Below, in pieces: positions 15,505-24,479 of a stretch of 32,202 bases of DNA. The DNA is from Acidobacteriota bacterium (GTDB lineage: Bacteria > Acidobacteriota > Blastocatellia > Pyrinomonadales > Pyrinomonadaceae), in assembly GCA_029781855.1 (NCBI GenBank), contig JAKOVX010000082.1:1-32202 (forward strand), written 5' to 3'. Every line of letters starts with the position of its first letter. Positions within the stretch are counted from its first letter, which is position 1. The notes under the pieces are model-generated. The model searched no databases. It had not been told where the DNA came from and saw only the letters and a list, made by a program, of their open reading frames with translations. Position numbers and translations under genes: made by a program.

Positions 15505-16313
15505 AAATGGAAAACGACGTACACACAAATGAATACACCGGTGACGACGGGCGGATTGTTGATCTGCTCGCCGGTCTGCCCCGTGTGGCAGCTCCACCGG
15601 ATTTTGATGTTCGTGTGCGGGCACGGATCGCGTCGGGCAAAGCTGAGGCACGCAGCGGCTTCCGGTTGCCTGCAGCGGTCGCTTACGGCGTCGGATTGGG
15701 TGTCGTGCTTGTCGCTTTCGGGCTGTTCGGTGTGTTCTGGATGTACAGCGGCGACGCCGAGGGCGTACCGGCAGTTGCAACTGTCGATCATTCAGGTCAG
15801 GCCGAAAAAACGAGCAACGTCGTAATTTCTAAGGAACCGCCTATTCCGGTTTCTGATGACACCGTTGCTGCGGCTCGGACTCCGGTGCCGTCAGCAACCG
15901 ATCCGTCGCCCACGGTCGAGGTTAAGCCTGATAAGAAGGTGGCCCAAACTCCTGAGATCAAGCCCGATTCAGCCCAGCGGAGAGCGAGGACCATATACCC
16001 GAAGGGTATCGATCCGAACTTAGTCATCACTCCGCAGGCAAATGCCGCTGAACGCGGAAAACCGATCCAGGTAAAGGAACTTTTGTCGTTTCTCGGAGTC
16101 AATTCCTCGTTCGCGGAAGGCGGATGGCGTGTTGATTCGGTCAGCGCTAATTCGACCGCCGGGCGTCTCGGCCTGAAAGCGGGTGATGTCATTACCGCGA
16201 TCAACGATCAGGCCATCAATGAAAATACATCGTTCGCCGGCAGTTTTTCGGGCAAGAGCTTGCAAATTCGCCGCAATGGCCAGAACATTCATGTCGATCT
16301 GGCAAAGAAATAG
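15501..16313 (+). CDS. Single-pass membrane protein with C-terminal PDZ domain (probable anti-sigma)
   Basis: A 270-residue protein in three parts: a cytoplasmic N-terminus with VDLLAGLPRVAAPPDFDVRVRARI, resembling the zinc-free anti-sigma-like segment placed after sigma genes in acidobacteria; a membrane segment at about 59-81; and a Pro/Thr-rich linker leading to a PDZ domain at about 195-270 (GWRVDSVSANSTAGRLGLKAGDVITAIND). This order would place the PDZ domain in the periplasm. The start GTG at 15501 overlaps the sigma stop by four bases; an ATG at 15507 is an alternative. I infer that it holds the sigma factor until a signal reaches the PDZ domain; this is not shown by the sequence itself. 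Confidence 0.8.
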   Translation: MKMENDVHTNEYTGDDGRIVDLLAGLPRVAAPPDFDVRVRARIASGKAEARSGFRLPAAVAYGVGLGVVLVAFGLFGVFWMYSGDAEGVPAVATVDHSGQAEKTSNVVISKEPPIPVSDDTVAAARTPVPSATDPSPTVEVKPDKKVAQTPEIKPDSAQRRARTIYPKGIDPNLVITPQANAAERGKPIQVKELLSFLGVNSSFAEGGWRVDSVSANSTAGRLGLKAGDVITAINDQAINENTSFAGSFSGKSLQIRRNGQNIHVDLAKK

Positions 16314-16588
16314 TTCCTACGGCCGTTGAAGCCCATTTCCGTTTCGAATCCGTCAATAACGAACGAAGTGTTATAAAGATTCGGCCGGGCGGATAACGAT
16401 TCCCAATGGCCGGTCATTCCGTCAGATGTCCTGACGATCGTGCCTGATCTATGGACGGAATTAATGGTCTTAAGAGCTTTGGATCCGCCGAGAGCCTTCT
16501 CCGCTCGTTCTAGGATCTGCGACGGACTTTGCGCCGACACGGCTGTAAAGGCGAGTACGGCGATCAACGCCGAGTAAATAAACTTCAT
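16289..16588 (-). pseudogene. Truncated LolA-like secreted protein
   Basis: A 99-residue frame with a signal peptide (IYSALIAVLAFTAVSAQS) followed by ILERAEKALGGSKALKTINSVHRSGTI, the usual opening of acidobacterial outer-membrane lipoprotein-sorting-like proteins of about 230-280 residues. The resemblance stops near GFETEMGFNG, and the last nine codons lie antisense to the end of the PDZ gene, overlapping it by 25 bases. The 3' part of the gene seems to have been lost in a deletion that joined the two convergent genes. Its start overlaps the stop of the membrane-protein gene (ATGA). It might still make a short secreted peptide. Confidence 0.6.
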
Positions 16589-17322
16589 TTTTGGGTGGTG
16601 CGCGGCGTGAGATAAAGGCCGAGAAGGTAAATTATAGCCGCAAAGAACTGGATGTATCCGGTACCCGCTGAATATTGCGGCAGGTCAAGGAGCCACGTAA
16701 AAGCTTCCTTCGCCGGGTTGTCGAAAATACGCTTGAGCCAACCCGAACTGTCCGGGGCCGTCAGATTTGCCAATACCAGGTACTTGGTGACGAACGCCAT
16801 TGCGAACAGTGCTCCGAGGCTCCGAAGCAGCCGTTTGGCGTCAAATTCCGCACAAAGGTCGTTCCACAGTGTCCAGGTAAAGCAAAATCCTACTACCCAG
16901 AAAGGAAGGCCTTTCTCCGGCAGCAGCGAATTGAATAACTGTGCGGACGCAGCAAACAGCGTTAACAGGACCGCTCCGTTTGCAGCGTTCTTGAGTGTTG
17001 AAAATTCCTCGCAAAACCATCCGCCGATCTCGATCAGGCGTGACCGGACCAGAATGAGCATCAAGACCGATGCGAAAACGAGACAGATCAAAGCGGGTTT
17101 GATAAAGATGAACGCATTATCGGCTGAAGCCAAACGCAGCCCGCCGAGCAGCGTCACGGCAAGAAACGCGAACGGCAGAACAACGTATGTCAGCACCGTT
17201 CGTTGATCGCTCGCCGCCGCCCCGGATTGCTCTGGCACTGAGAGAGCCCGTTCGCGTGTATGATTCTCAGCCACGATTTCGCCATCCGGCTCAACGTCAA
17301 TTACTTCAACTTCCCGGTTCAT
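16585..17322 (-). CDS. Polytopic membrane protein of unknown function
   Basis: A 245-residue protein with a polar N-terminus of about 40 residues and roughly six membrane segments (among them TYVVLPFAFLAVTLLGGLRL, FIKPALICLVFASVLMLILV, WVVGFCFTWTLWNDL and YIQFFAAIIYLLGLYL). No catalytic motif or known transporter signature is visible. It is the middle gene of a chain of three minus-strand genes joined by ATGA overlaps at both ends, which suggests a coordinated product set. Its neighbours are an anchored TPR-like protein and a LolA-like remnant. A role in the envelope is likely, but cannot be named. Confidence 0.8.
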   Translation of the reverse strand: MNREVEVIDVEPDGEIVAENHTRERALSVPEQSGAAASDQRTVLTYVVLPFAFLAVTLLGGLRLASADNAFIFIKPALICLVFASVLMLILVRSRLIEIGGWFCEEFSTLKNAANGAVLLTLFAASAQLFNSLLPEKGLPFWVVGFCFTWTLWNDLCAEFDAKRLLRSLGALFAMAFVTKYLVLANLTAPDSSGWLKRIFDNPAKEAFTWLLDLPQYSAGTGYIQFFAAIIYLLGLYLTPRTTQK

Positions 17323-17813
17323 TTCCTCTCCCGCGTCAGCTTCATCGGATTAAAATCGGATGGCGTGATCTTCAGGCCCTCTTCGAGCTCATTCTTAAGT
17401 TCAGCGGGTGTCTTCATCGTTAGCGTGCTGTCAGAACTGCGATAATTGGGGTCGATCGTCATTACAAGGTTTGCCGCCTCGAGCCCCGGCTCAAATAATG
17501 TATCGTCGCTCGAGAGCCGTCCCCAACCCTGACGGTAATAGCTGTAGGCAATGTAGAATTGCGTCGCGGCGTCACGCTTTTCCGGGTCGGCGCGGTTAAA
17601 ATCGACCCGCGCATCGAGGAATTGGTCCTTTCGAAAACTAGCGAGTCCCTGGTCAAAAGCCGCCTGATCGACCGTGTAGGTGCCGATCGCAACCGATCCT
17701 TTGGTGGACACCTCAGCAAGGCTTTTTGGCTCGGTCCAGTACAGGAAAGTGATCAGCGTGAACCCGGCTAGTGTGATCAAAATGGCTGAAATGTGGATAT
17801 AACGCGTTTTCAT
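17319..17813 (-). CDS. Membrane-anchored TPR-like protein
   Basis: A 164-residue protein with an N-terminal membrane segment (about 6-25, [19 protein letters not shown]) and a helical periplasmic part with alternating features of one or two tetratricopeptide units: [45 protein letters not shown], with a G-x-x-x-F-x-x-x-x-F-x-x-A pattern, then [15 protein letters not shown]. It would bind another protein at the outer face of the membrane. The chosen start at 17813 has the anchor at the N-terminus; an ATG 20 codons upstream is less likely. Its stop overlaps the start of the next membrane-protein gene by ATGA. Confidence 0.78.
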   Translation of the reverse strand: MKTRYIHISAILITLAGFTLITFLYWTEPKSLAEVSTKGSVAIGTYTVDQAAFDQGLASFRKDQFLDARVDFNRADPEKRDAATQFYIAYSYYRQGWGRLSSDDTLFEPGLEAANLVMTIDPNYRSSDSTLTMKTPAELKNELEEGLKITPSDFNPMKLTRERK

Positions 17814-17864
17814 TGCTATACTTGGCCGATATCCAAGAATACACTTTCTAAGGTCATTTTCACT

Positions 17865-19535
17865 ATGAATCATTTACTCATTTCGATCGCTGCATTATGT
17901 CTGGCTGCATTTGCGGCCACAGCCTCTGTCGCCCAGTCGCTGACGGCGGACCTCGTAATAACCAACGCCAATGTCCGCACAATGGATGCAAAACGGACCA
18001 TTGCCCGTTCCATTGCCGTTCTCAACGGCACGATCGTCGCCATCGGTACAGACGCCGACACCAAAGCGATGATCGGGCCGAAGACCCGCGTCATCGACGC
18101 CGGCGGCAAGACCGTTCTGCCGGGATTCAACGATGCCCACGTTCATTTTATGGAAACCGGAGCGCAGCTGTCGTCGGTCGACCTCCGTAGTGCGGCGTCG
18201 CCCGAGGAATTTGTGCAACGGCTCAAGGACTTTGCCGCAAAATTGCCGAAGGGCCGCTGGATCCTCGGTGGCCAATGGGACCACGAGAATTGGAAGCCGA
18301 ATAACCTCCCCACGGCAGCGATGATCGATGCCGCAACGCCTGACAATCCGGTCTTCGTCAACCGCCTCGACGGGCATATGGCACTGGCGAACAGCCTTGC
18401 GATGAAGCTTGCCGGGGTCGATAAAAACACGAAGGATGTCGATGGCGGGTTGATCGTCCGAGACCCCAACGGGAATCCGACGGGCGTCTTTAAGGACGCG
18501 GCGATGGGCTATCTCGAGAGAGCGATCCCTGAACCTTCGTTCGAGCAAAAGTCGGAGAATGCATTGGCCGCGACCGAATACGCGGCAAGCCTCGGCGTCA
18601 CCAGCGTGCAGGATATGTCGGCCGGAACCGACATCGGCGTATATCAGGAGCTGATGCGGCAGGGGAAGCTAAAAACCCGAATTTACGGCTGCTCGCCTCT
18701 TTCAGACTACAAACGTTGGGCAAACACTGGTTTGCAGTATGCTTTCGGGCCGGCGATGCTCCGAGTCGGCTGTCTCAAAGGCTTTGCGGACGGCAGCCTC
18801 GGCTCGACCACGGCGTGGTTCTTTGCTCCTTACCTTGACGCTCCAAATACTTCCGGCCTGCCGCAGGCCGAGGTGACGACGACGATGAAACAGAATGTCG
18901 TCGAAGCCGACAAGGCCGGCCTGCAGGTGATGATCCACGCGATCGGCGATCGTGCCAACGCGACCGTGCTGGATTATTACGAAAATGCTGAGAAATTAGA
19001 TGGCCCTCGCGATCGCCGCTACCGTATCGAACACGCGCAGCATCTCAGGATGCAGGACATTCCGCGTTTCGGCAAGCTTAAGGTCGTTGCGTCGATGCAG
19101 CCGCTCCACGCGATCGACGACGGCCGCTGGGCTGGCAAGCGGCTCGATGCCGAGCGGCTAAAGGGAACGTACGTCTTCCGGACGCTGCTAGACACTGGTG
19201 CGGTTTTAGCGTTCGGTTCCGATTCGCCGGTCGCATCTCTGAACCCGCTCTTCGGCATCTACGCGGCAGTCACCCGCCGTACCCTCGACGACAAGAACCC
19301 GAATGGCTGGATACCGGAGCAAAAGATCACCGTTGACGAGGCGGTCCGCGGCTTCACCTGGGGCTCGGCGTACGCTGAGTTTCAGGAGAAAGCGAAAGGA
19401 ACCCTCGAAATAGGCAAGGTCGCCGATGTGATCATTCTCTCAGACGATATTTTCACGATCGACCCGGTCAAGATCGGACAAGCGAAAGTATTGACGACGA
19501 TAATGGATGGCCGCGTTGTTTTCGAGGCAAAGTGA
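17865..19535 (+). CDS. Secreted YtcJ-like amidohydrolase
   Basis: A 556-residue metal-dependent hydrolase of the amidohydrolase-3 (YtcJ/NfdA) group with a signal peptide ending near SVAQS. Metal-binding and catalytic positions appear as HVH at 92-94, Lys305 in [12 protein letters not shown] (candidate carbamylated Lys), His358 in MIHAIGD, His390 in RIEHAQH and Asp453 in FGSDSPV. The family hydrolyses amide or related bonds in varied substrates; the natural one is unknown. The export signal is a useful hint that the substrate is outside the cytoplasm. The ATG at 17865 was chosen because it gives a full signal peptide. Divergent from the TPR-like gene. Confidence 0.93.
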   Translation: MNHLLISIAALCLAAFAATASVAQSLTADLVITNANVRTMDAKRTIARSIAVLNGTIVAIGTDADTKAMIGPKTRVIDAGGKTVLPGFNDAHVHFMETGAQLSSVDLRSAASPEEFVQRLKDFAAKLPKGRWILGGQWDHENWKPNNLPTAAMIDAATPDNPVFVNRLDGHMALANSLAMKLAGVDKNTKDVDGGLIVRDPNGNPTGVFKDAAMGYLERAIPEPSFEQKSENALAATEYAASLGVTSVQDMSAGTDIGVYQELMRQGKLKTRIYGCSPLSDYKRWANTGLQYAFGPAMLRVGCLKGFADGSLGSTTAWFFAPYLDAPNTSGLPQAEVTTTMKQNVVEADKAGLQVMIHAIGDRANATVLDYYENAEKLDGPRDRRYRIEHAQHLRMQDIPRFGKLKVVASMQPLHAIDDGRWAGKRLDAERLKGTYVFRTLLDTGAVLAFGSDSPVASLNPLFGIYAAVTRRTLDDKNPNGWIPEQKITVDEAVRGFTWGSAYAEFQEKAKGTLEIGKVADVIILSDDIFTIDPVKIGQAKVLTTIMDGRVVFEAK

Positions 19536-19577
19536 ATTGAGCTATTTTACTTTTCGAGGCAAACTTAAGATCAAAAT

Positions 19578-20111
19578 ATGAAGAAACTATTTCTGTTAGT
19601 GACAACGATATTAGTGCTTTCCCTAGGTGCTTTCGCCCAGGAGAATATGGACAAGATGGGCGGCGTCGAACCGACCGAAAAGGACAAGACCGAAGCGATC
19701 CCGACCAATGCCTATCTAAAGCGTGGTGCACCGATCGGCAATTCGAAAAAGGTCTCGCTGAATGCGGTTTTGAAGGACCCGTCGAAATACGCCGGCAAGA
19801 CCGTGCGGGTCGAGGGCGTGGTTGTCCGCTCGTGCAAAACGGAAGGTTGCTGGGCCGAAGTTGCCGAGAATAGTAACAGCAAGAGCGTCCGCATCAAGAT
19901 GAAGGACCACGCATTCTTCATACCGCTCCAGTCCGCTGGTGCTAAGGCTCGCGTCGAAGGCGAAATCCAGGTCAAAACCCTTACCAAAGCGATGGTCGAT
20001 CACATGATCGACGAGGATGGGGCAAAATTCGACAACCGCAATGCTGACGGTTCCGTTACCGAAGTGTCGTTTGAAGCCACCGGGATAGAACTGATCAGAG
20101 CTGCAAAGTAG
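19578..20111 (+). CDS. DUF4920 secreted protein
   Basis: A 177-residue protein with a signal peptide (FLLVTTILVLSLGAFAQ) and an OB-fold-like domain of the DUF4920 type: GKTVRVEGVVVRSCKTEGCWAEV, then VRIKMKDHAFFIP and ARVEGEIQVKTLTK. Two cysteines, C86 and C91, are followed by W92, a conserved S-C-x4-C-W motif; they could form a disulfide or bind metal. The role is unknown, and it acts in the periplasm. It follows the amidohydrolase gene by about 42 bases and may be transcribed with it. A strong terminator follows. Confidence 0.9.
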   Translation: MKKLFLLVTTILVLSLGAFAQENMDKMGGVEPTEKDKTEAIPTNAYLKRGAPIGNSKKVSLNAVLKDPSKYAGKTVRVEGVVVRSCKTEGCWAEVAENSNSKSVRIKMKDHAFFIPLQSAGAKARVEGEIQVKTLTKAMVDHMIDEDGAKFDNRNADGSVTEVSFEATGIELIRAAK

Positions 20112-20138
20112 GGATCCGAACACTCGCTCGCCAAAAAG

Positions 20139-20171
20139 AAAAGACTCAACCGCGAATGGGCTGAGTCTTTT
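20139..20171. terminator. Bidirectional terminator between DUF4920 and receptor genes
   Basis: AAAAGACTCA at 20139-20148 pairs with TGAGTCTTTT at 20162-20171 across a 13-base loop. A T-run on the plus strand continues to 20172, and a T-run exists on the minus strand as well, so it serves both converging genes. Confidence 0.88.
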
Positions 20172-20192
20172 TCTTTCTTCAGCTTGGTCGAA

Positions 20193-23081
20193 TTAAAACT
20201 TGAACCGCAGCCCAAGCTGAGCCTGTCGCGGATCGCCGTATCCGGCCGAAACCGTCCCGTCGAAGTTGAAGGTCAGCGGCCGCGGGAGGCTCCGCTGGTT
20301 GGTGTTATTAAACAGGTTAAAGGCTTCGAAGATCGCTTCGAGCGACATTCGATCGCCGAACTTGAACGCTTTCGATGCACGCACGTCAAACGTGAAGAAC
20401 TCGTTCTTCAGCCTAAGCGTGTTACGCAACGTGATGTTCGGGTAGCTGCCGCGGTCCGTTACTGACGTGGGCTGGGCAGATCTGTACTGCACGATCGGCG
20501 AAATATTAATGTCGTACGGCAGCAGGAATGTCGCGAAAGCGTTGAAGCGGTGTCGCTGATCGCGATCGGACCAATTGTATTCCGGCGTCAGGTTTCTCGG
20601 GTCGACATATCGGAATGTGAACGGGTCGCGTTCGTTGTCATCGTCCGACTTATCGAACGACAGCAAATAATTGGCTTGGAACTGCCACCTGTTCGCGAAC
20701 CGTTTGTTAAACGTCACCGTTAGCCCGTGATACAGCGACCGTGCCGAACTCTCCGTCGAACGGATCTCGCCGACACCAGAGCCGTCAACTCGCTCAAAAA
20801 TCGCAACTCCATTGTAAAGCCGGGAATCACCGCGATTGACAAACCGTGTCAGGCGATCGGATTTTGCGATATTGTAGGCAAACAAGATCGAAGTGTTTTT
20901 GTAGACCTCACGCTCGATACTTGCACTGTACTGTAGCGTGCGCGGATTCTTGAAGTGCCGCTCAAATACGGCAATGCCTGGGTTATACGGTGTAAATCCT
21001 GCAGTGGGCACAATGCCCGGATACACCGGGCAGCCATTCAGTCCGCCTCCCGCACCGATGCCTCCGCCAGTACAGAGGAAGTTCGCAAAGAAAATATTGC
21101 CGGCTATGACACCATCTGTGTTTCTCGGTCCGGCAAGCACGAGTCCCGGGATCCGGGCATAAAAAATGCCGGCACCGAGACGGATAGCGGTCTTGCCGTC
21201 GTTGCCCGGTGACCACGCGAGTGCCAAACGGGGCGAATATCCATCCGTAAAGTCCGGAATATTACCGTCCGACGGGAATCGCGGATCATTCAGGAACTGG
21301 CCGTATCTCGTCTGACTAGGGGCGTTAATTGGATCTGGTTCGTATTGGCCTTCCCAGCGAAATCCAAGATTTAACGTCAAATTACGCCGTACTTGCCAGT
21401 TGTCCTGGACGTAAAGGCCCGGCTCGAAAACAGGAAACGCCTGAGTCCCGGCCTGCTCTACAGTACGGCTTCCGATCGGGGCGAACTGCAAATAGAGCTG
21501 CAGGGCATTGGCGTTGACGCCGTTGATGTAGTCGATAAAACCGTTGATCGCTCCATCGATTGTCACGTCGGCAAAAATGTAGCGGCCACGGGCAAATCCG
21601 ATAAAGGTTTGCGAGACTTTGGTCCGATTAAGATCGACTCCGAATTTGATCGAATGGTTCCCGCGGATGACGGTAAAATTATCGGTAAACTGGAAACGGA
21701 CGTCATCGGATGGCACCGGCAAAAAGAATGGCCTGCCAAACCTGTACGAGAGCGAACCGTCAAATGTCCCGATCGTCGTATCCGGGAGGTCGGGCCCGTC
21801 GTAAAATCGCGGCCTCTTCTCCTTGGCCCACTGAAACCGGAATTCGTTCAGGAGATTCGACGAAAAATTGGTCACAAGCTGACCGATGAACGAATTCGAA
21901 TTATCGGTTTCTCTTCCGTTAGCACTGTAACCCCACGTAGGTACGTCAAACGTGCCGTTGACCTGCTCCGCTCGGCTATAATTATGCCTGAGCGTGAGCA
22001 AATTGTTCTTGTTCAATTGGACATCTACTTTGCCCAAAATGACGTCAGCTACGTTCGTGCGGTTGATAACACGCTGTTCGCCCGGCGAGTTAAAGCGACT
22101 GGCAAAGATATTAACTAGCCGCGGATCGATGCTGTTCGGCTTGCTGCTCTTGCCATCGTTGCGTTCGTAGGCGAAAAAGAAGAATGCCTTGTCCTTTTTG
22201 ATCGGCCCGCCGACGTTTCCGCCAAACTGATAGTTCCGAAAATCCTCGGTCGGCACATTTGCCGCGACGGCGTCGGGATTCTGGCCGGAAAGGCTCTGAT
22301 TCCTGAAGAACACAAAGGCCGCACCTGAGAATACATTTGTTCCGGATTTCGTAACGGCGTTGATAAATCCGCCGGAACTACGTCCGAATTCGGCGGACGC
22401 GCCGACCGGCACTACCTGAAACTCTTTCACGGATTCGAGGCTGATCGTAAACGCGGGCCGTTGGCCACCGCGTTGCTCGCCAAAGAACGGGTTGTTCGAA
22501 TCTGCACCGTCGATCGAAACGTTGTTTTGAATACCCTTTTGCCCGTTGATGGTGATCTCATCGCCGTCCGGGCCCTGAACGATCGAAACGCCCGGGGTAA
22601 GCAGAGCAAATCGAGAAAAGTCCCGCCGATTGATCGGCAGATTTTGAACGGCACGGTCATTGATCTGGGTCGAAAGCTCGGTCCGGGCGGTTTCTACCCC
22701 TTCAGATTCGGCCCCAACATCGACCGTTACGGACGTTGATCCGACCTTCATCTCGATCTTAAACGACTGTGTTTGTCCGATGTTTACGGCTACGTTTTCG
22801 AGAACATAATTGGCGAAGCCAGAGGCCGTAGCGGTAATTCTGTACTTGCCAAGCGGTAGCAGCGGAGCACTAAAAAAGCCGTCCGAATTCGAAGTGACCG
22901 TTCTTGCGAAACCGGTCTCTGTATTCTTTACATTGATCGTCGCGCCGGCGACAACCGCTCCATTTGGATCGATGACCGTGCCCTGGATCAGGCCGGTCGT
23001 TGACTGCGACTGTGCGTGGGCGCCGAAGCTAATGAAAGCCAACAACGACATTCCCAAACAAACGCGGAAGAATCTGTTCAT
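20193..23081 (-). CDS. Oar-like TonB-dependent receptor-like outer membrane protein
   Basis: A 962-residue outer membrane protein. It has a signal peptide (LLAFISFGAHAQ), a carboxypeptidase-regulatory-like domain (GLIQGTVIDPNGAVVAGATI, about 30-105), a plug domain with INDRAVQNLPINRRDFSRF and VSIDGADSNNPFFGEQRGG, and a long beta-barrel with alternating aromatic strands ending in LGLRFKF, a typical C-terminal sorting signal. No TonB box is evident between signal peptide and regulatory domain. Such large receptors are abundant in acidobacteria and take up or bind glycans and other large molecules. No SusD-like partner is next to it. A good ribosome binding site (AAAGGAG) and a promoter at 23224-23252 precede the start. 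Confidence 0.93.
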   Translation of the reverse strand: MNRFFRVCLGMSLLAFISFGAHAQSQSTTGLIQGTVIDPNGAVVAGATINVKNTETGFARTVTSNSDGFFSAPLLPLGKYRITATASGFANYVLENVAVNIGQTQSFKIEMKVGSTSVTVDVGAESEGVETARTELSTQINDRAVQNLPINRRDFSRFALLTPGVSIVQGPDGDEITINGQKGIQNNVSIDGADSNNPFFGEQRGGQRPAFTISLESVKEFQVVPVGASAEFGRSSGGFINAVTKSGTNVFSGAAFVFFRNQSLSGQNPDAVAANVPTEDFRNYQFGGNVGGPIKKDKAFFFFAYERNDGKSSKPNSIDPRLVNIFASRFNSPGEQRVINRTNVADVILGKVDVQLNKNNLLTLRHNYSRAEQVNGTFDVPTWGYSANGRETDNSNSFIGQLVTNFSSNLLNEFRFQWAKEKRPRFYDGPDLPDTTIGTFDGSLSYRFGRPFFLPVPSDDVRFQFTDNFTVIRGNHSIKFGVDLNRTKVSQTFIGFARGRYIFADVTIDGAINGFIDYINGVNANALQLYLQFAPIGSRTVEQAGTQAFPVFEPGLYVQDNWQVRRNLTLNLGFRWEGQYEPDPINAPSQTRYGQFLNDPRFPSDGNIPDFTDGYSPRLALAWSPGNDGKTAIRLGAGIFYARIPGLVLAGPRNTDGVIAGNIFFANFLCTGGGIGAGGGLNGCPVYPGIVPTAGFTPYNPGIAVFERHFKNPRTLQYSASIEREVYKNTSILFAYNIAKSDRLTRFVNRGDSRLYNGVAIFERVDGSGVGEIRSTESSARSLYHGLTVTFNKRFANRWQFQANYLLSFDKSDDDNERDPFTFRYVDPRNLTPEYNWSDRDQRHRFNAFATFLLPYDINISPIVQYRSAQPTSVTDRGSYPNITLRNTLRLKNEFFTFDVRASKAFKFGDRMSLEAIFEAFNLFNNTNQRSLPRPLTFNFDGTVSAGYGDPRQAQLGLRFKF

Positions 23082-23223
23082 CGTATTTCTCCTTTCTGGC
23101 TTAGTGTGACTAGAAACATAATTCGCCGATTCCTGGCCAAACTCCCTATTCAGGGGATTACAACGTTTGGAACGAACTTGTGACAGACAGCTTGAATCTA
23201 TGTTAAGTGGATGCTAACGACGG

Positions 23224-23252
23224 ATTATAGATTCAATTTCGCGCCGTTCCAA
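23224..23252 (-). promoter_or_regulatory. Probable sigma-70 promoter of the receptor gene
   Basis: On the minus strand TTGGAA (-35) is followed after 17 bases by a perfect TATAAT (-10). It lies about 145 bases before the receptor start codon, which leaves a 5' untranslated region of about 135 bases. I saw no riboswitch-like structure in that leader by eye. Confidence 0.6.
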
Positions 23253-23360
23253 ATGAGCTTATGTTAATTTTTTAGGGTATTCGTAATTCGATCACCATGT
23301 TCCGTCGGCGACGTCGGTTGTGTTAATCTGTACCATTGCTTTTTCTCGTTATCAGGGTTT

Positions 23361-24449
23361 ATGAAGTCCTTCAAGATCAGAGATATAGCCATCGATCCAC
23401 CGCTCATCCTGTCGCCGATGGCGGGGGTGACGGACTATACGTTTCGCCGGCTGATCAAGCGGCGGGGCGGTGTTGGTTTGGTCGTATCGGAATTTATCTC
23501 GGTCGAGGGGTTGACCCGCCATAACCCTAAATCAAAGCGGCAGATGCGATTCGACGAAGAGGAGCGGCCGTTCGCGGTCCAGATCTTCGGCGGCAAGCCT
23601 GACCGGATGGCACTAGGGGCAGAGATGGCTGAGGAGGTCGGCGCCGATATTCTCGATGTCAACTGCGGCTGCCCGGCTCCGAAGGTCGTTAAGAACGGCG
23701 GCGGTTCGGGCCTTATGCGGGAACCGGCTTTGTTGGAATCGATCCTCAAAGAGATCAAAAAGACGATCACAATCCCGCTCACGCTAAAGGTTCGAACGGG
23801 TTATTCTGACGCATCGATCAACGTTGTCGATATTGCCAAAATGGCGGAGCAGTGCGGCGTCGAACATATTCAGGTTCACGGCCGCACCCGTGAACAAGGC
23901 TACAAGGGTCTCGCAAACTGGGAACTCATCCGCCAGGTCAAAGAGGCTGTTAGCATTCCCGTTTCCGGGAACGGAGACATTACGTCGATCCAGTATGGCC
24001 TTGACCGTTGGCGCGAGTCCGGCACGGACGGCATTCTTATCGGCCGCGGGGCAATGCAGAATCCTTGGATATTTCGCCAATTTCAGGATGTAATTGAAGG
24101 CCGCGAGCCGTATCAGCCTGATCTTCAGGAAAAGAAGGACGTGCTGCTTGAGTTTTTCTCAATGTGCCGCGAAGAAATGCCCGAAATAGTTTCGCTCGGA
24201 AAAATGAAGCAGCTCGCCGGCCAGTTTACCAAGGGCCTCGTCGGCGGAGCTCAATTCCGTCAGACGCTTTATCATTCTCATTCGGCCGAGGAGATACTCG
24301 ATAACATCACTATTTATTTCGAAACGCTTTCTGAGCAGGAAACGTTTGGCGACGGAACGGTGGAAGCGGACGAGGATCTGAATCTCGATTCGTGCGACGC
24401 CCCGGTGGTGCCGACGGCGATGTCCGATGCCCGATCCGCGAATGTCTAA
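23361..24449 (+). CDS. dusB: tRNA-dihydrouridine synthase DusB-like
   Basis: A 362-residue FMN-dependent enzyme. The N-terminal LSPMAGVTDYTFRRLIKRRG, the catalytic region DVNCGCPAPKVVKNGGGSGLM (C104 is the probable active acid), KVRTGY, the HGRTREQGYKG segment, the FMN phosphate-binding PVSGNGDI and the LIGRGAMQNPWIF loop all match the DusB group. It reduces uridine to dihydrouridine in the D-loop of tRNA. The C-terminal tail of about 30 residues is acidic and seems specific to this lineage. It begins an operon with a LolA-like protein and a small secreted protein, neither with a clear tie to tRNA. Confidence 0.96.
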   Translation: MKSFKIRDIAIDPPLILSPMAGVTDYTFRRLIKRRGGVGLVVSEFISVEGLTRHNPKSKRQMRFDEEERPFAVQIFGGKPDRMALGAEMAEEVGADILDVNCGCPAPKVVKNGGGSGLMREPALLESILKEIKKTITIPLTLKVRTGYSDASINVVDIAKMAEQCGVEHIQVHGRTREQGYKGLANWELIRQVKEAVSIPVSGNGDITSIQYGLDRWRESGTDGILIGRGAMQNPWIFRQFQDVIEGREPYQPDLQEKKDVLLEFFSMCREEMPEIVSLGKMKQLAGQFTKGLVGGAQFRQTLYHSHSAEEILDNITIYFETLSEQETFGDGTVEADEDLNLDSCDAPVVPTAMSDARSANV

Positions 24450-24479
24450 TCAGAACTTTTGTCCCGTAGAGGTATAAAA

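Noticed and set aside
17895..18548. 217-codon minus-strand frame.
   Set aside because: It is antisense to the amidohydrolase, which has all expected metal-binding motifs.
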